From the NCBI RefSeq assembly GCF_021991835.1, contig NZ_JAHDAU010000004.1, forward strand, positions 248,001 to 312,000: 64,000 nucleotides of DNA, given 5' to 3'. The stretch is from Polaribacter sargassicola. GTDB taxonomy: Bacteria > Bacteroidota > Bacteroidia > Flavobacteriales > Flavobacteriaceae. Position numbers and translations under genes: made by a program. Positions within the stretch are counted from its first letter, which is position 1. Every line of letters begins with the position of its first letter. The notes below the pieces were generated by a model. That model had not been told where the DNA came from and did not search any database. It saw nothing but the letters and a program-made list of their open reading frames with translations. Positions 18,101-27,586 of this stretch are shown here, one piece after another.

Positions 18101-19033
18101 ATGGATTTTACAAACCCACTTGTATATGGTGTTCCTTGTTTTTTAGGACTTATTTTAGTCGAATTAACATATAGCAAACACAATAAAAAAGAAAAAAGCA
18201 AAAAAATTTATAATTGGAAAGATTTAGCAGCAAGCCTTACAATGGGTATTGGTTCTGCAGTTTTAGCACCTTTAACAAAAACAATTGCAGCAATTGTACT
18301 TTTTAATTTTGTGTATGAAATTTTTAATCCATTAGTAGATGGTGTTCGTACCAATATTATGGGTTACGAATCTTTTGGTTATGCTTGGTATGTTTGGATT
18401 ATTTGTCAATTATTAGATGATTTTAGCTATTATTGGTTTCATAGACAAAACCATAATGTTCGTTTTTTATGGGCTGCACACATAGTGCATCATTCTTCTG
18501 ATAATTTTAATTTAGGAACTGCGGTTAGAAATGGTTGGTTTACCATTTTTTACAAACCATTTTTTTATATGTGGATTACTGCTATTGGTTTTCCGCCAGA
18601 AATGTTAGTTGTTTGTTTGGGTATTGAGGCTTTATGGCAATTTCAATTACACACCGTTTACATTGGTAAATTAGGTTTTTTAGACAAAATATTTAATACA
18701 CATACTATGCACCAAGTACATCATGCTCAAAATTTTGAGTATATGGATAAAAATCATGGTGGATTTTTAAATATTTTTGATAGAATTTTTGGTACTTTTA
18801 AAGAATATGATGAAACTATTGATATAAAATACGGAGTTACAACACCGCCAAATTCTTACAATCCGTTTGTAATTTTAACGCATGAATACAAAGATATTTG
18901 GAATGATATGAAAAAATCTAAAAATTGGTATCATAAATTTATGTATGCTTTTGCTCCTCCGGGTTGGAGCCACGATGGTAGTTCTTTAACCATAAAACAA
19001 CAACGTAAATTATTAAAAGAAAATAAAATATAA
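18101..19033 (+). CDS. Sterol desaturase / fatty acid hydroxylase family membrane protein
   Basis: 310 aa. Membrane di-iron oxygenase of the fatty acid hydroxylase superfamily. The histidine clusters are all visible: HRQNH (His114, His118), HIVHH (127, 130, 131) and HTMHQVHH (201, 204, 207, 208), with hydrophobic helices at the N-terminus, around 50-75 and 145-175. Such enzymes hydroxylate or desaturate lipids, carotenoids or sterol-like substrates. The actual substrate is unknown. Preceded by a 288-nt AT-rich spacer with a possible -7 box (TACCTTAG) about 30 nt before the ATG, and followed by a strong terminator. Confidence 0.88.
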   Translation: MDFTNPLVYGVPCFLGLILVELTYSKHNKKEKSKKIYNWKDLAASLTMGIGSAVLAPLTKTIAAIVLFNFVYEIFNPLVDGVRTNIMGYESFGYAWYVWIICQLLDDFSYYWFHRQNHNVRFLWAAHIVHHSSDNFNLGTAVRNGWFTIFYKPFFYMWITAIGFPPEMLVVCLGIEALWQFQLHTVYIGKLGFLDKIFNTHTMHQVHHAQNFEYMDKNHGGFLNIFDRIFGTFKEYDETIDIKYGVTTPPNSYNPFVILTHEYKDIWNDMKKSKNWYHKFMYAFAPPGWSHDGSSLTIKQQRKLLKENKI

Positions 19034-19070
19034 AAAAATCTGTCAGTTTAAAAACTGACAGATTTTTTAC
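19032..19070 (+). terminator. Intrinsic terminator after the desaturase-family gene
   Basis: Near-perfect hairpin aaaaaatctgtcagttt / aaactgacagatttttt with a two-to-three base loop and terminal T-run, directly after the stop codon. Confidence 0.8.
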
Positions 19071-19120
19071 TTTATAAATTATTGAATTGTTCTTACGGCT
19101 TTACAAAAAGCTTATCAATT

Positions 19121-19210
19121 GGTTTAGCCCTGATTGTAGCTTTTGTTTGAGCTCTTTTTTATTCCTTTTTAGGATAAAAAAAGCGAGTGCGGAAAGCAGG
19201 AAATAGCTTC
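19121..19210. repeat. Conserved structured intergenic element (TAGCCCTGAT ... GGAAAGCAGG type)
   Basis: The segment runs from ggtttagccctgattg (19121) to ggaaagcaggaaatagct (ending about 19209), with an inner hairpin of a T-run ending in attcc against ggataaaaaa. I recall this arrangement as a frequent intergenic or transcript-end element in flavobacteria. It may correspond to an Rfam Bacteroidota motif (Flavo-1 is one candidate), which needs a covariance search. It lies just downstream of the VF530-like gene on the minus strand. Confidence 0.5.
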
Positions 19211-19218
19211 TAAAAAAA

Positions 19219-19440
19219 TTAATCTATCATATTTTTTAGGTAAAATTTTTCTACTTTTTCTCTTGCCCAAGGCGTTGTTCTTAAAAATTTTAAGCTAGAT
19301 TTATAGGTAGGATTGTTTTTAAAGGCATTTATATTTAACGCATATCCTAATTCTTCCCAACCATATTCTAAGAACAATTCTTCTAACATGGTGGCTAATT
19401 TTATACCGTGTAACGGATTATTTGGTTGTTCTTTGCTCAT
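19219..19440 (-). CDS. VF530-like small DNA-binding protein (DUF2132)
   Basis: 73 aa. The sequence [35 protein letters not shown], then [27 protein letters not shown], is the whole of the small DUF2132/VF530 family, named for a Vibrio fischeri protein with a reported DNA-binding fold. Cellular role unknown. Its ATG follows the stop codon of the PepP-like gene with no gap, so the two are translated from the same message. The conserved intergenic element at 19121-19210 lies just after its stop. Confidence 0.85.
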   Translation of the reverse strand: MSKEQPNNPLHGIKLATMLEELFLEYGWEELGYALNINAFKNNPTYKSSLKFLRTTPWAREKVEKFYLKNMID

Positions 19441-21066
19441 TTAATTGTCTAAATTTGGTAAAATAAACTCGTCTAAAACAGTTTTTTTTGCCATCATTTT
19501 TTCGATGTCTTCTGCTTTTCTTGGCGCTTCGCCAGATAAATTAATTGGTGTTGTTTTTGTTACTAAAATATCGTCTTCTATTCTAATACCAATTCCCCAA
19601 TATTTTTTATCACAATTACTACCTTCTGGAATGTAAATTCCAGGTTCCATAGTAACAATCATATTTTCTTCAAAAGTATTATAATTTCCTGGATCGTGCA
19701 CATCTAAACCAATATGATGACTTGTTCCGTGAGGAAAATATGGATGTTTTTCATCTATAGATTTTATAATTCCTAATTTATACAAACCTTCGTTAATAAT
19801 TTTTTTTGCTGCTTGGTTTGGAGCTTGCATACTTGTACCAATTGTATATAACTTAATACCAGCTTCTTGTGCTTTGTATACAATATCGTAAATTTCTTTT
19901 TGTTCTTTTGTAAACTTTCCACTTGCAGGAATTGTACGTGTTACATCTGCAGTAAAACCTCTATATTCTGCACCTAAATCCATTAAAACTAAATCATTTG
20001 CCACTTTGGTTTTGTTATTTTCTATGTAGTGTAAAATGCAACCGTTATTACCAGCACCAACAATAGATGGGTAACCTTCGTATTCTGCGCCGTACTTTTT
20101 ATATACAAATTCATGAATACCTTGTAATTCTGTCTCTGACATATGAGGTTTCATTGCTTTCATTACTTCTATTTGCCCAACAGCAGAAATTCTTACAGCT
20201 TTGGTTAATAATTTAACTTCTTCTGCTGTTTTTACTTCTCTCATTGTTGCTAAATGTGTTGGTAAAAACTTAACATCAATATTTGTTTTTGGTTTTAAGG
20301 CTAAAGAAACTTTTTGTTTTATTTCTTTTTTAAGTTCGTTTGAAGTTGCTGTTTTATATTTTTTAATTAACTCATCTTCTTTAACTTCATCTGAACGACT
20401 TTCTACTCTATTAATAATCTGAATAACATTTGCGCTACTTTCTACAGGTGTTTCTGCAATATTACTGTAAACGTATTCTTGAATACCCGTTAAAAATAAT
20501 TTAGGATTATAACCTGCTTTTATTTTAAATCCTTTTACCAAATCAAAAGTATCTGCATTACCGCCTAAATTTCTATAATCATCATTAAATTTTTCTATAA
20601 AAACTTTATCAAACTTTTTAAAATCGATGTTTGCATTTACAAATTCTTCTGCATTTAAAGATTTGCTAAAACCTAATTCTGTTTTAGCTCCTTCTGTTCC
20701 TAATCTTTTTCCATTCCATTGTTCTGCTCTTTTATCACGTTTTTGCACGTATAAAATTTCGTTATAAGTATTTCCATTTTCATCTGTAATAGTATCAGAA
20801 AATAAAACTAAAACCGCATTTGGTTCTCTATAACCAGTTAAGTAATAAAAATTTGGATCTTGATGAAAAACATAATCTACATCATTTGCTCTATTTCTTA
20901 ACGGATTTGCAAATAAAACTGCTACTGAGTTTGCTGGCATTTTAGATCTTAAAACATCGCGTCTTTCTTTATGGAATTCTTTAGATAAATAATCTGTTGG
21001 CGTTTGTGAAAATCCCTGAAAGGATATTGCTAAAAAAGCAATTAAAAGCGTTTTAAAAATCTTCAT
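19441..21066 (-). CDS. Secreted Xaa-Pro aminopeptidase (M24B, PepP-like)
   Basis: 541 aa including a signal peptide (residues 1-20, ending GFSQ), so it acts outside the cytoplasm, which differs from E. coli PepP. The N-terminal aminopeptidase P domain shows VDYVFHQDPNFYYLTGYREPNAVLVL. The C-terminal pita-bread domain shows the dinuclear metal ligands: Asp in LMDLGAEYRGFTADVTRTIP (two Asp), His in FPHGTSHHIGLDVHD, Glu in MEPGIYIP and Glu in GIRIEDDIL. It removes N-terminal residues before proline. A stretch in between (about 200-265) is Lys-rich and looks like a family-specific spacer. First gene of a two-gene minus-strand unit with the VF530-like gene. Confidence 0.92.
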   Translation of the reverse strand: MKIFKTLLIAFLAISFQGFSQTPTDYLSKEFHKERRDVLRSKMPANSVAVLFANPLRNRANDVDYVFHQDPNFYYLTGYREPNAVLVLFSDTITDENGNTYNEILYVQKRDKRAEQWNGKRLGTEGAKTELGFSKSLNAEEFVNANIDFKKFDKVFIEKFNDDYRNLGGNADTFDLVKGFKIKAGYNPKLFLTGIQEYVYSNIAETPVESSANVIQIINRVESRSDEVKEDELIKKYKTATSNELKKEIKQKVSLALKPKTNIDVKFLPTHLATMREVKTAEEVKLLTKAVRISAVGQIEVMKAMKPHMSETELQGIHEFVYKKYGAEYEGYPSIVGAGNNGCILHYIENNKTKVANDLVLMDLGAEYRGFTADVTRTIPASGKFTKEQKEIYDIVYKAQEAGIKLYTIGTSMQAPNQAAKKIINEGLYKLGIIKSIDEKHPYFPHGTSHHIGLDVHDPGNYNTFEENMIVTMEPGIYIPEGSNCDKKYWGIGIRIEDDILVTKTTPINLSGEAPRKAEDIEKMMAKKTVLDEFILPNLDN

Positions 21067-21267
21067 AATTAATAAGTTTGGTTGTTATTCATCCAAATGT
21101 AATATTATTTATTTCCAACTGAAAAATTTTACAAAATATTTGTGCTTGAATATTGTGTATTTTTCAATAATTTAGCCAAAAATTGAAGAAATTTACTCAA
21201 AAAAACAATAAACGATCTTTAAAAAAAGGTTTTCTCTAATAAATAAAATATAAAATTTTATAATACA

Positions 21268-22353
21268 ATGAAAAATATTGCATTACATTCTGTTCATGAA
21301 AATTTAGGCGCAAAAATGGTTCCTTTTGCAGGTTTTAACATGCCTGTACAATACGAAGGTGTTACCGCAGAGCACAATACTGTTAGAGAATCTGTTGGTG
21401 TTTTTGATGTAAGCCACATGGGTGAGTTTTTAGTAAGTGGAGAAAATGCTTTGGCTTTAATACAAAAAGTAACCTCTAACGATGCTTCTAAATTAGAAAT
21501 TGGTGATGCACAATACAGCTGTTTTCCTAATGAAGAAAACGGAATTGTAGACGATTTAATTTGTTATAAAATTGAAGATAATAAATACCTTTTAGTTGTA
21601 AATGCTTCTAACATAGAAAAAGATTGGAATTGGATTTCTAAATATAACCAAGAATTTAATGCTGATTTAAGAGATTTATCTGATGATTATTCTTTGTTAG
21701 CAATACAAGGACCAAAAGCTGTAGAAGCAATGCAATCTCTATCTTCTTTAGACCTTGCCTCTATCCCTTTTTACAAATTTAAAGTAGGTGATTTTGCCGG
21801 TATAGAAAATGTAATTATTTCGGCTACAGGTTATACTGGTTCTGGCGGATTTGAAATCTATTGTAAAAATACAGAAGTTGCTCAAATTTGGGAAAAAGTT
21901 TTTGAAGCTGGTGCAGATTTTGGAATTAAACCAATTGGTTTGGCGGCACGTGATACCTTACGTTTAGAAATGGGATATTGTTTGTATGGTAATGATATTG
22001 ATGATACAACATCGCCAATTGAAGCTGGTTTAGGTTGGATTACAAAATTTACTAAAGATTTTGTAAATGCTGATGCTTTAGCTAAACAAAAAGCAGACAA
22101 ACCAACAAGAAAATTAGTTGCTTTTGAATTAGATGTAAGAGGAATACCAAGACATGGTTATGATATTGTAGATGAAAACGGAAACGTTATTGGTAATGTA
22201 ACTTCTGGTACTATGAGTCCGTCTTTAGGAAAAGGAATTGGTTTAGGTTATGTACCTAGTACTTTGGCCAAAACTGGCTCTAAAATTAACATTCAGGTTC
22301 GTAAAAAAGCAATACCTGCAACGGTTGTAAAGTTGCCTTTTTACAAAGGATAA
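21268..22353 (+). CDS. gcvT: Aminomethyltransferase (glycine cleavage T protein)
   Basis: 361 aa, standard length. T protein of the glycine cleavage system: it moves the methylene group from the aminomethyl-lipoyl arm of H protein to tetrahydrofolate, releasing ammonia. Motifs: [28 protein letters not shown], the folate-site region [43 protein letters not shown], and the C-terminal barrel [21 protein letters not shown]. No gcvH or gcvP is adjacent, so the system's genes are dispersed, as is common in Bacteroidota. Followed by a perfect-hairpin terminator. Confidence 0.95.
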   Translation: MKNIALHSVHENLGAKMVPFAGFNMPVQYEGVTAEHNTVRESVGVFDVSHMGEFLVSGENALALIQKVTSNDASKLEIGDAQYSCFPNEENGIVDDLICYKIEDNKYLLVVNASNIEKDWNWISKYNQEFNADLRDLSDDYSLLAIQGPKAVEAMQSLSSLDLASIPFYKFKVGDFAGIENVIISATGYTGSGGFEIYCKNTEVAQIWEKVFEAGADFGIKPIGLAARDTLRLEMGYCLYGNDIDDTTSPIEAGLGWITKFTKDFVNADALAKQKADKPTRKLVAFELDVRGIPRHGYDIVDENGNVIGNVTSGTMSPSLGKGIGLGYVPSTLAKTGSKINIQVRKKAIPATVVKLPFYKG

Positions 22354-22368
22354 AAAAATAATAGTTTA

Positions 22369-22401
22369 AAAACCTCACAAATTTGTGAGGTTTTAATTTT
22401 T
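22369..22401 (+). terminator. Intrinsic terminator after gcvT
   Basis: Perfect palindrome aaaacctcacaaa / tttgtgaggtttt (22369-22394) followed by T-rich sequence. Confidence 0.8.
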
Positions 22402-22423
22402 TATAAAACAAAATTTATAAACT

Positions 22424-23422
22424 TTGGATTCTTTAACTCAAATAGTTTTAGGTGCTGCCGTTGGCGAAGCTGTTTTAGGTAAAAAAATTGGCAATAAAGC
22501 TATGTTGTACGGCGCAATTGCAGGTACAATTCCAGATTTAGATGTACTTTCTTCTTTTTTTACAGATAAAGTTACTGCTCTAGAAATACACAGAGGTTTT
22601 ACACATTCTATTTTATTTTCTATAGTTTTTGCACCAATTTTTGCTTTTATCGTTACAAAGTTAGAAAAATATAAAAGCAAAAAAGATTGGTCTTGGCTTT
22701 TCTTTTGGGCTTTTATTACACACCCTATTTTAGACGCACAAACTACTTGGGGAACACAACTTTTTTGGCCTTTAGATATTAGACTGGCTTTTAAAAATGT
22801 ATTTGTAATTGATCCTTTATATACAATTCCGTTTTTAGTTTTATTGATTCTTGCCATGCGTCAAAAAAAAGAATCTACCAAAAGACGTTATTACAATAAT
22901 TTAGGATTGATAATTAGTAGTTCTTATTTATTTATAACCTTAATTTTAAAAGGCATTTCTTATCAAACTTTTATAAAAGAGCTTAACAAACAAAACATTT
23001 CTTATAAAGAAATAGAAACCAAACCATCTCCGTTAAACACTCTTTTATGGACAGCAAATGTAGAAACTGAAAATGCTTTTTTAATAGGGCATTCATCATT
23101 TTTTGATAAAAACTCTATTCAGTTTTCTAGTTATCCTAAAAACCATCATTTACTTGGCAATTTGGCTAATCATGAAAAAGTAAAACGTATGATTGCTATT
23201 TCTAAAGGATGGTATACAATCAATCAAAAAAAAGACATTTTATATTTTAATGATTTACGTTTCGGCACTTTAAGTATAAAACCTAATGCAGATAATTTTG
23301 TTTTTAAATATAAAATTGAAATTGATAAAAATGGAAATCCTTATTTTATAGAAGAAGTTAAGGATAAAAAAGCTGGGGGAAAGTTGTTATTAGAATTGTG
23401 GACAAGAATTAAGGGTAAGTAA
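22424..23422 (+). CDS. Membrane-bound metal-dependent hydrolase family (DUF457/YdjM-like)
   Basis: 332 aa from a TTG start. No ATG lies near, and the translated N-terminus MDSLTQIVLGAAVGEAVLG is the family's conserved start, so TTG is very likely correct. Conserved polar residues within the membrane helices are IPDLDVL, EIHRGFTHSI and FITHPILDAQTTWG, which give the Asp/His set behind the metal-dependent hydrolase label. Four to five helices cover residues 1-190. A C-terminal soluble part of about 140 residues follows. E. coli YdjM is a LexA-regulated member, but the reaction is unknown. The gene starts 23 nt after the gcvT terminator and converges with the response regulator. Confidence 0.82.
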   Translation: MDSLTQIVLGAAVGEAVLGKKIGNKAMLYGAIAGTIPDLDVLSSFFTDKVTALEIHRGFTHSILFSIVFAPIFAFIVTKLEKYKSKKDWSWLFFWAFITHPILDAQTTWGTQLFWPLDIRLAFKNVFVIDPLYTIPFLVLLILAMRQKKESTKRRYYNNLGLIISSSYLFITLILKGISYQTFIKELNKQNISYKEIETKPSPLNTLLWTANVETENAFLIGHSSFFDKNSIQFSSYPKNHHLLGNLANHEKVKRMIAISKGWYTINQKKDILYFNDLRFGTLSIKPNADNFVFKYKIEIDKNGNPYFIEEVKDKKAGGKLLLELWTRIKGK

Positions 23423-23431
23423 AAACAATTG

Positions 23432-23785
23432 TTATTGTTCAAATCTCCTTATTCTTAAAGACAGATCTTTTGGATCAAATGGTTTTGTTACAAAATCATC
23501 TACTCCTAAAGAAAAAGCTTCTAAAACAACATCTTCTGCACCTAGAGATGTAAGTATAATAATTTTTATTTGATCGTTATAATTATCCTTTATCCAGGCT
23601 ACAAGTTCTAAACCTGTTATAAAAGGCATCATAATATCTAAAATTACTAAGTCTGGAGTTTCCTTTTTAATTTTTTCTAAGGCATCACTTCCGTCTACAG
23701 CGAATACAACCTCATGGTTATCGCTAATACTTAAATTAAGTAGTTTTCTACTTAACTCACTATCGTCTGCTACTAATATTTTCAT
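23432..23785 (-). CDS. Single-domain response regulator (receiver only)
   Basis: 117 aa, a receiver domain and nothing else. The acid pocket is Asp7-Asp8, the phospho-acceptor is Asp50 (VILDIMMP), the switch Thr79 (ILTS) and the conserved Lys101 (VTKPF) are all present, so it should be phosphorylatable. With no output domain it must work through a partner, CheY/Spo0F style. It is divergent from the degenerate histidine kinase that heads the polymer-synthase operon (24209 onward), sharing a 423-nt spacer, so I infer it belongs to that locus's control. Convergent with the DUF457-type gene, 9 nt apart. Confidence 0.9.
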   Translation of the reverse strand: MKILVADDSELSRKLLNLSISDNHEVVFAVDGSDALEKIKKETPDLVILDIMMPFITGLELVAWIKDNYNDQIKIIILTSLGAEDVVLEAFSLGVDDFVTKPFDPKDLSLRIRRFEQ

Positions 23786-24208
23786 ACTAAAGTTTTTAAA
23801 TTATTTATGTAAATGTATATAAAAAAATATTATTTTTTTGAGAGGTAAACTTCACCTCTTTCTCTTTTGTTTTTTTAAGCTATTTTATAGGTAAAAAGTC
23901 TCTTATTAATAAAACAACTTTAACTATAAACTAATATTTACATAAAATAAATATTTAATATTCAATATATTAACCTAAAACACAAATATTTTAACCTCTA
24001 TATTTTTCAAAAGAAATAGAAAAGAAGTTAACTGCAAATAAACCTTACAAAAAAGCAATTCATCTTTATTTTTTGGCATTCAAACCCTTTTTTTTTCTTA
24101 CCTTTTACAATGATTTTAACTTTAGAAAAAATGTAAATTATAGTATCATTTAAGATTGATTTTAAGTGTATTTAATTTTAGAAAATTAACATTTATAAAT
24201 TTTAAATT
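23786..24208. promoter_or_regulatory. 423-nt divergent promoter region of the polymer-synthase locus
   Basis: No gene seen. A TTTTTTGG at about 24069-24076 and TACCTTTT at 24099-24106 make a possible promoter for the plus-strand operon, although the spacing (about 23 nt) is a little long for the Bacteroidota consensus. A small hairpin (agaggt 23841-23846 with acctct 23854-23859) followed by a T-rich run lies in the leader of the response regulator gene. Very AT-rich throughout. Confidence 0.35.
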
Positions 24209-25522
24209 TTGGAAAAAAAACTGCTAAAAGAAAAACAATTACAAAAAGAACTCTGGAAAATTAGCGACACAATTTTTTGGAGTTTAAATTCTGTAATTTT
24301 ATTTACTATTATTTTAGATCTTATAATACTAAGTAAAAATTGGTTAGATTTTGTGCTGCTTAAATTATTTCTGTTTATTTTCTTTTACGCAGCTTACAAC
24401 TTTTTTAAGAAAACACGAGGCGCAACACCTTACCTTTTAATACATCTAATTTTATTTAGTTTTAATTTTTTAACCTTAATCTCTATTTCTCATTCTGGCA
24501 CCGTAAATACAATTGTATACACTACTGTACTTATTGTTTCGTTTGTAACTTTTAATCTAATTATTGTATGGCCTATAATTAATAGTTTTATACAATATCT
24601 TTTAGTTGTAGTGGTCTTTTCTTTGTTAGTGCTACTAGAAATTATAAACGATCCTTATCAAGTTTTAAAAGAAGGAGGTTACCTGTTTTTATCTTTAGGT
24701 TTTATAAGTTTTTTCTTACCAAAAATTAAAGAAAATGTATTAATAGAAAGAATTGAAGTAGCTTTAAAAGCAGATGAAAAGATTAACTTTTTACAAAAAG
24801 AATTATCAGAAACACAAACTAAATACAACTTATTAGAGCAAAAAGTACTGAAAAAAGAAAACGAATCTAAGTTTATGTTTCAGCAAATTAGTAATGATTT
24901 AAATAAAGTTAACGATGTTATTTCTACCGTTAATGATAATACTTCACAAGAAAGAAAGAAAAAGATAGAAGACATTAGTGACTTGATTGATAATTTAAGA
25001 AACCAAAGCTCTGTATACTTTAAACCTGTTAATTTAAATACAAATAACAAAAATTACGCTACAGACACCGTAGATGTTAAAAAAGTATATTTAGACGTAT
25101 TTAAATCTTTTACAAACAAAATTGCAGAAAAAAATATTACCGGTACAGATAAATTAATAGACACTAACCCGTTAATAATTGGTAACGAAAGAATGTTTAA
25201 AACTATAATTTATAATATTTTAAACTTTATGGTAATTTTTTCTAAAGAGAATGATGAAATTATAGTTACCATAGACAACCTTAAAAACGATACTATTTTT
25301 AGTGTTACAAATAAAACAACCGGTATAAACTCTACTGAAATAGAATCTTACTTTAGAGATTTAGAGTTTGTAAATTATGATTATCAAAAGCACAGCGATA
25401 GTGTAAAAATAGGATTAAGAATATCTAAACAATTAACACAAAAAATGAACGGATATTTTAGTTATGTCTCTTCTGAAAGTATGGGATTTGAACTTAAAAT
25501 ACAATTTGAAACATATAAATAA
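24209..25522 (+). CDS. Histidine-kinase-like membrane protein, degenerate
   Basis: 437 aa from a TTG start: an in-frame stop lies two codons upstream and no ATG is near. Five or six hydrophobic helices (about 22-170) precede a coiled coil (180-260) and a C-terminal GHKL-like region (285-437). The usual H-box is not found: the equivalent helix reads KFMFQQISNDL (221-231), with no His. The N-box is weak (TIIYNILNFMVIF, 332-344), the DxGxG box is replaced by TNKTTGINS, and only a late GLRISKQLTQKMNG (402-415) resembles the G2 region. It probably senses or scaffolds rather than autophosphorylates. First gene of the operon, 6 nt before the BcsB-like gene and divergent from a lone receiver protein. 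Confidence 0.72.
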   Translation: MEKKLLKEKQLQKELWKISDTIFWSLNSVILFTIILDLIILSKNWLDFVLLKLFLFIFFYAAYNFFKKTRGATPYLLIHLILFSFNFLTLISISHSGTVNTIVYTTVLIVSFVTFNLIIVWPIINSFIQYLLVVVVFSLLVLLEIINDPYQVLKEGGYLFLSLGFISFFLPKIKENVLIERIEVALKADEKINFLQKELSETQTKYNLLEQKVLKKENESKFMFQQISNDLNKVNDVISTVNDNTSQERKKKIEDISDLIDNLRNQSSVYFKPVNLNTNNKNYATDTVDVKKVYLDVFKSFTNKIAEKNITGTDKLIDTNPLIIGNERMFKTIIYNILNFMVIFSKENDEIIVTIDNLKNDTIFSVTNKTTGINSTEIESYFRDLEFVNYDYQKHSDSVKIGLRISKQLTQKMNGYFSYVSSESMGFELKIQFETYK

Positions 25523-25528
25523 AGCTAA

Positions 25529-27586
25529 ATGATTATGAAAAAATATTATTTTATTGTACTAACAATTTTGTTAGGAATCCATGTACAAAGTTTCGGTCAA
25601 GTAGTAGAGCATTTTAATGAATATGATTATAGTGAAGAAATCACCATTAATGGAGCTCAAGGAATGGAAGAAATTTATATTCCTGTTAAAGAAAATATTG
25701 ATATTCTAAACAGCTATATAAACTTAGAATTTATTTGCTCTAATGTTTTAGATTTTGATAAAAGCCATATGTCTGTATTAATAGCAGATACACCTATAGA
25801 AACTAGATTTCTTAAAAATCAAGATCAGATTATTAGCTTTAAAATACCTGTTAAGAAAAAGTATATTGTTTCTGATTTTATAAAAATTACTTTACAAACT
25901 AACTTAAGAATTGGAAGTGAAATATGTGAAGCCGATTCTAAAAGTGGTTTTTGGATTAAGTTAACTGAAAACTCTTTTTTCTCTTATAATTTACTTCCAT
26001 CAGAAGAAAAAATTGTTAAAAAAACAATTAGCTATACAATACCAGATATTAAGTATATCGTTTTATCTGATAATAGTGAAATTAAAGATATAGAATATGC
26101 ATCTTATATTAAGTTCTACTTAAAAAGAGTTTATGGTTTAGATACTAAGATTAAAAACATTAAAGATTATAAAAATAGCGTAATTGAAGATGCTATAATT
26201 ATAATGCCATATGACAAATTAAGTGAAAGAATTACAACAAAAACACCTACAATAGAAAAAGAAAATGTAGGTTTAGTCTCTGTTTTTAACGATCAATATA
26301 AAGACTCTACAAGCTTAAAAACATACAATGGACAAAATATTGTTGTAACAGGTAAAAGCGAAACTGGTTTTAGTAAAGCTGCTCATTACTTACTACAAAA
26401 ACACCTTATAAATTCTTCTTATGTAGATTATGTTTTTGTGCATGAAGAAGCAAAGTTATTAGACATTCCACAAAGAAAAGATTACGAACCAATTTACTTT
26501 AAAGAATTAGGCGCACAAAATAATATTTTACAAGGATTAGGTTACTTACAATCAAATGTTGCCTTACCTAGATCTAAATTTGGATCTAACGTAAAAAAAA
26601 TGGATGTTAATATAGAAGGTAAATACAGACCTTTATCAGACAATGAACAAGGTTATTTTAATCTTTATTTTAATGATATCTTTTTAACATCATACAAATT
26701 AGATAATACAGGTGATTTAAATATCAGTTTTAGTTTTGATGACATTATTATGCAACAAAACAATAACTTTAAATATGAATTTTATTTTGTTCCTGAAGGT
26801 GGAATGTGTGACACAGCAGGAGCAACATTTTACGGTCAAATAGATGCTGTTAATTCTTATTTTAAACCTGTAGGATACGATGTTTCTTCTTCGCTTTCTT
26901 TCTTTAGATTTCCAGAAAACTTTCAATCTAAACCTTTAACTATTTATACTGATTTAGATCCTGAACAAAAATTAATAAGCAGCATTTCTGAATTAATTGA
27001 TATAATTAATCCAGGAGAAACTGGTTTATCTGGGTTTATTTATCCTAAAATTAAAAACGCTACACTAAAAGAAATTGAAGCAGATTTAGAAACTTCTAAA
27101 ATTATTATTAGTAAAGAAAGTGAAAAATTTTCTACCTTTTTTGCTGAATCTGCTTATATAAAGTTTAAAAACAATGTGGTAGAATATGATTCTGAAGAAA
27201 TTAAACCTTTCTTTAATGTAGAATACGAAAAAGAGTTAGGATACAACCAACTTTTTTACCACAACAGTTCTCCTGTAATGCTGGTAAACGTACCTCAAGA
27301 ATACAATGCAAATACATTACTATCTTTAATTTCTAACATTAGAGAACAAACAATTGCAGATACAGGTAATGTAATTATAGCAGATAACAATAATGCTTAT
27401 TTCTTTGATTTAAGAATTATTAATGACAATCATGATAAAAACTATTTAAATTCTCTTTTAGACGGATTTTGGGGTAAATACAGAATTTTCATCGTTTCTA
27501 TTTTATTAATTTTAGGAATATTAGTTTTAATATTTATTTTCCAAAAATCTAAAGAATCTAAAGCAAAAATTCAAGATGAAAAATAA
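25529..27586 (+). CDS. BcsB-like cellulose-synthase regulatory-subunit homologue
   Basis: 685 aa. An alternative ATG at 25535 gives the same signal peptide (ending QSFGQ). The mature protein is periplasmic with one C-terminal membrane helix (about 650-670: YRIFIVSILLILGILVLIFIF), the topology of BcsB. BcsB-type pattern: paired jelly-roll halves, each with a two-part strand pattern (NSYINLEFICSNVLDFDKSHMSVLIADTPI early, NLYFNDIFLTSYKLDNTGDLNISFSF later), a Cys in SEICEADSKSGFWI in the first half and one in EGGMCDTAGATFYGQID in the second. It would guide a nascent polysaccharide across the periplasm, attached to the glycosyltransferase encoded two genes downstream. Similarity is by pattern only; the polymer may not be cellulose. 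Confidence 0.72.
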   Translation: MIMKKYYFIVLTILLGIHVQSFGQVVEHFNEYDYSEEITINGAQGMEEIYIPVKENIDILNSYINLEFICSNVLDFDKSHMSVLIADTPIETRFLKNQDQIISFKIPVKKKYIVSDFIKITLQTNLRIGSEICEADSKSGFWIKLTENSFFSYNLLPSEEKIVKKTISYTIPDIKYIVLSDNSEIKDIEYASYIKFYLKRVYGLDTKIKNIKDYKNSVIEDAIIIMPYDKLSERITTKTPTIEKENVGLVSVFNDQYKDSTSLKTYNGQNIVVTGKSETGFSKAAHYLLQKHLINSSYVDYVFVHEEAKLLDIPQRKDYEPIYFKELGAQNNILQGLGYLQSNVALPRSKFGSNVKKMDVNIEGKYRPLSDNEQGYFNLYFNDIFLTSYKLDNTGDLNISFSFDDIIMQQNNNFKYEFYFVPEGGMCDTAGATFYGQIDAVNSYFKPVGYDVSSSLSFFRFPENFQSKPLTIYTDLDPEQKLISSISELIDIINPGETGLSGFIYPKIKNATLKEIEADLETSKIIISKESEKFSTFFAESAYIKFKNNVVEYDSEEIKPFFNVEYEKELGYNQLFYHNSSPVMLVNVPQEYNANTLLSLISNIREQTIADTGNVIIADNNNAYFFDLRIINDNHDKNYLNSLLDGFWGKYRIFIVSILLILGILVLIFIFQKSKESKAKIQDEK

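Noticed and set aside
23841-23859. Hairpin agaggt/acctct as an attenuator
   Set aside because: The 6-bp stem is weak and its T-run faces away from the neighbouring gene's direction.
24209-24211. Frameshifted or missing N-terminus because of the TTG start of the kinase-like gene
   Set aside because: An in-frame stop two codons upstream and a normal membrane-protein N-terminus after the TTG make a TTG start the simplest reading.
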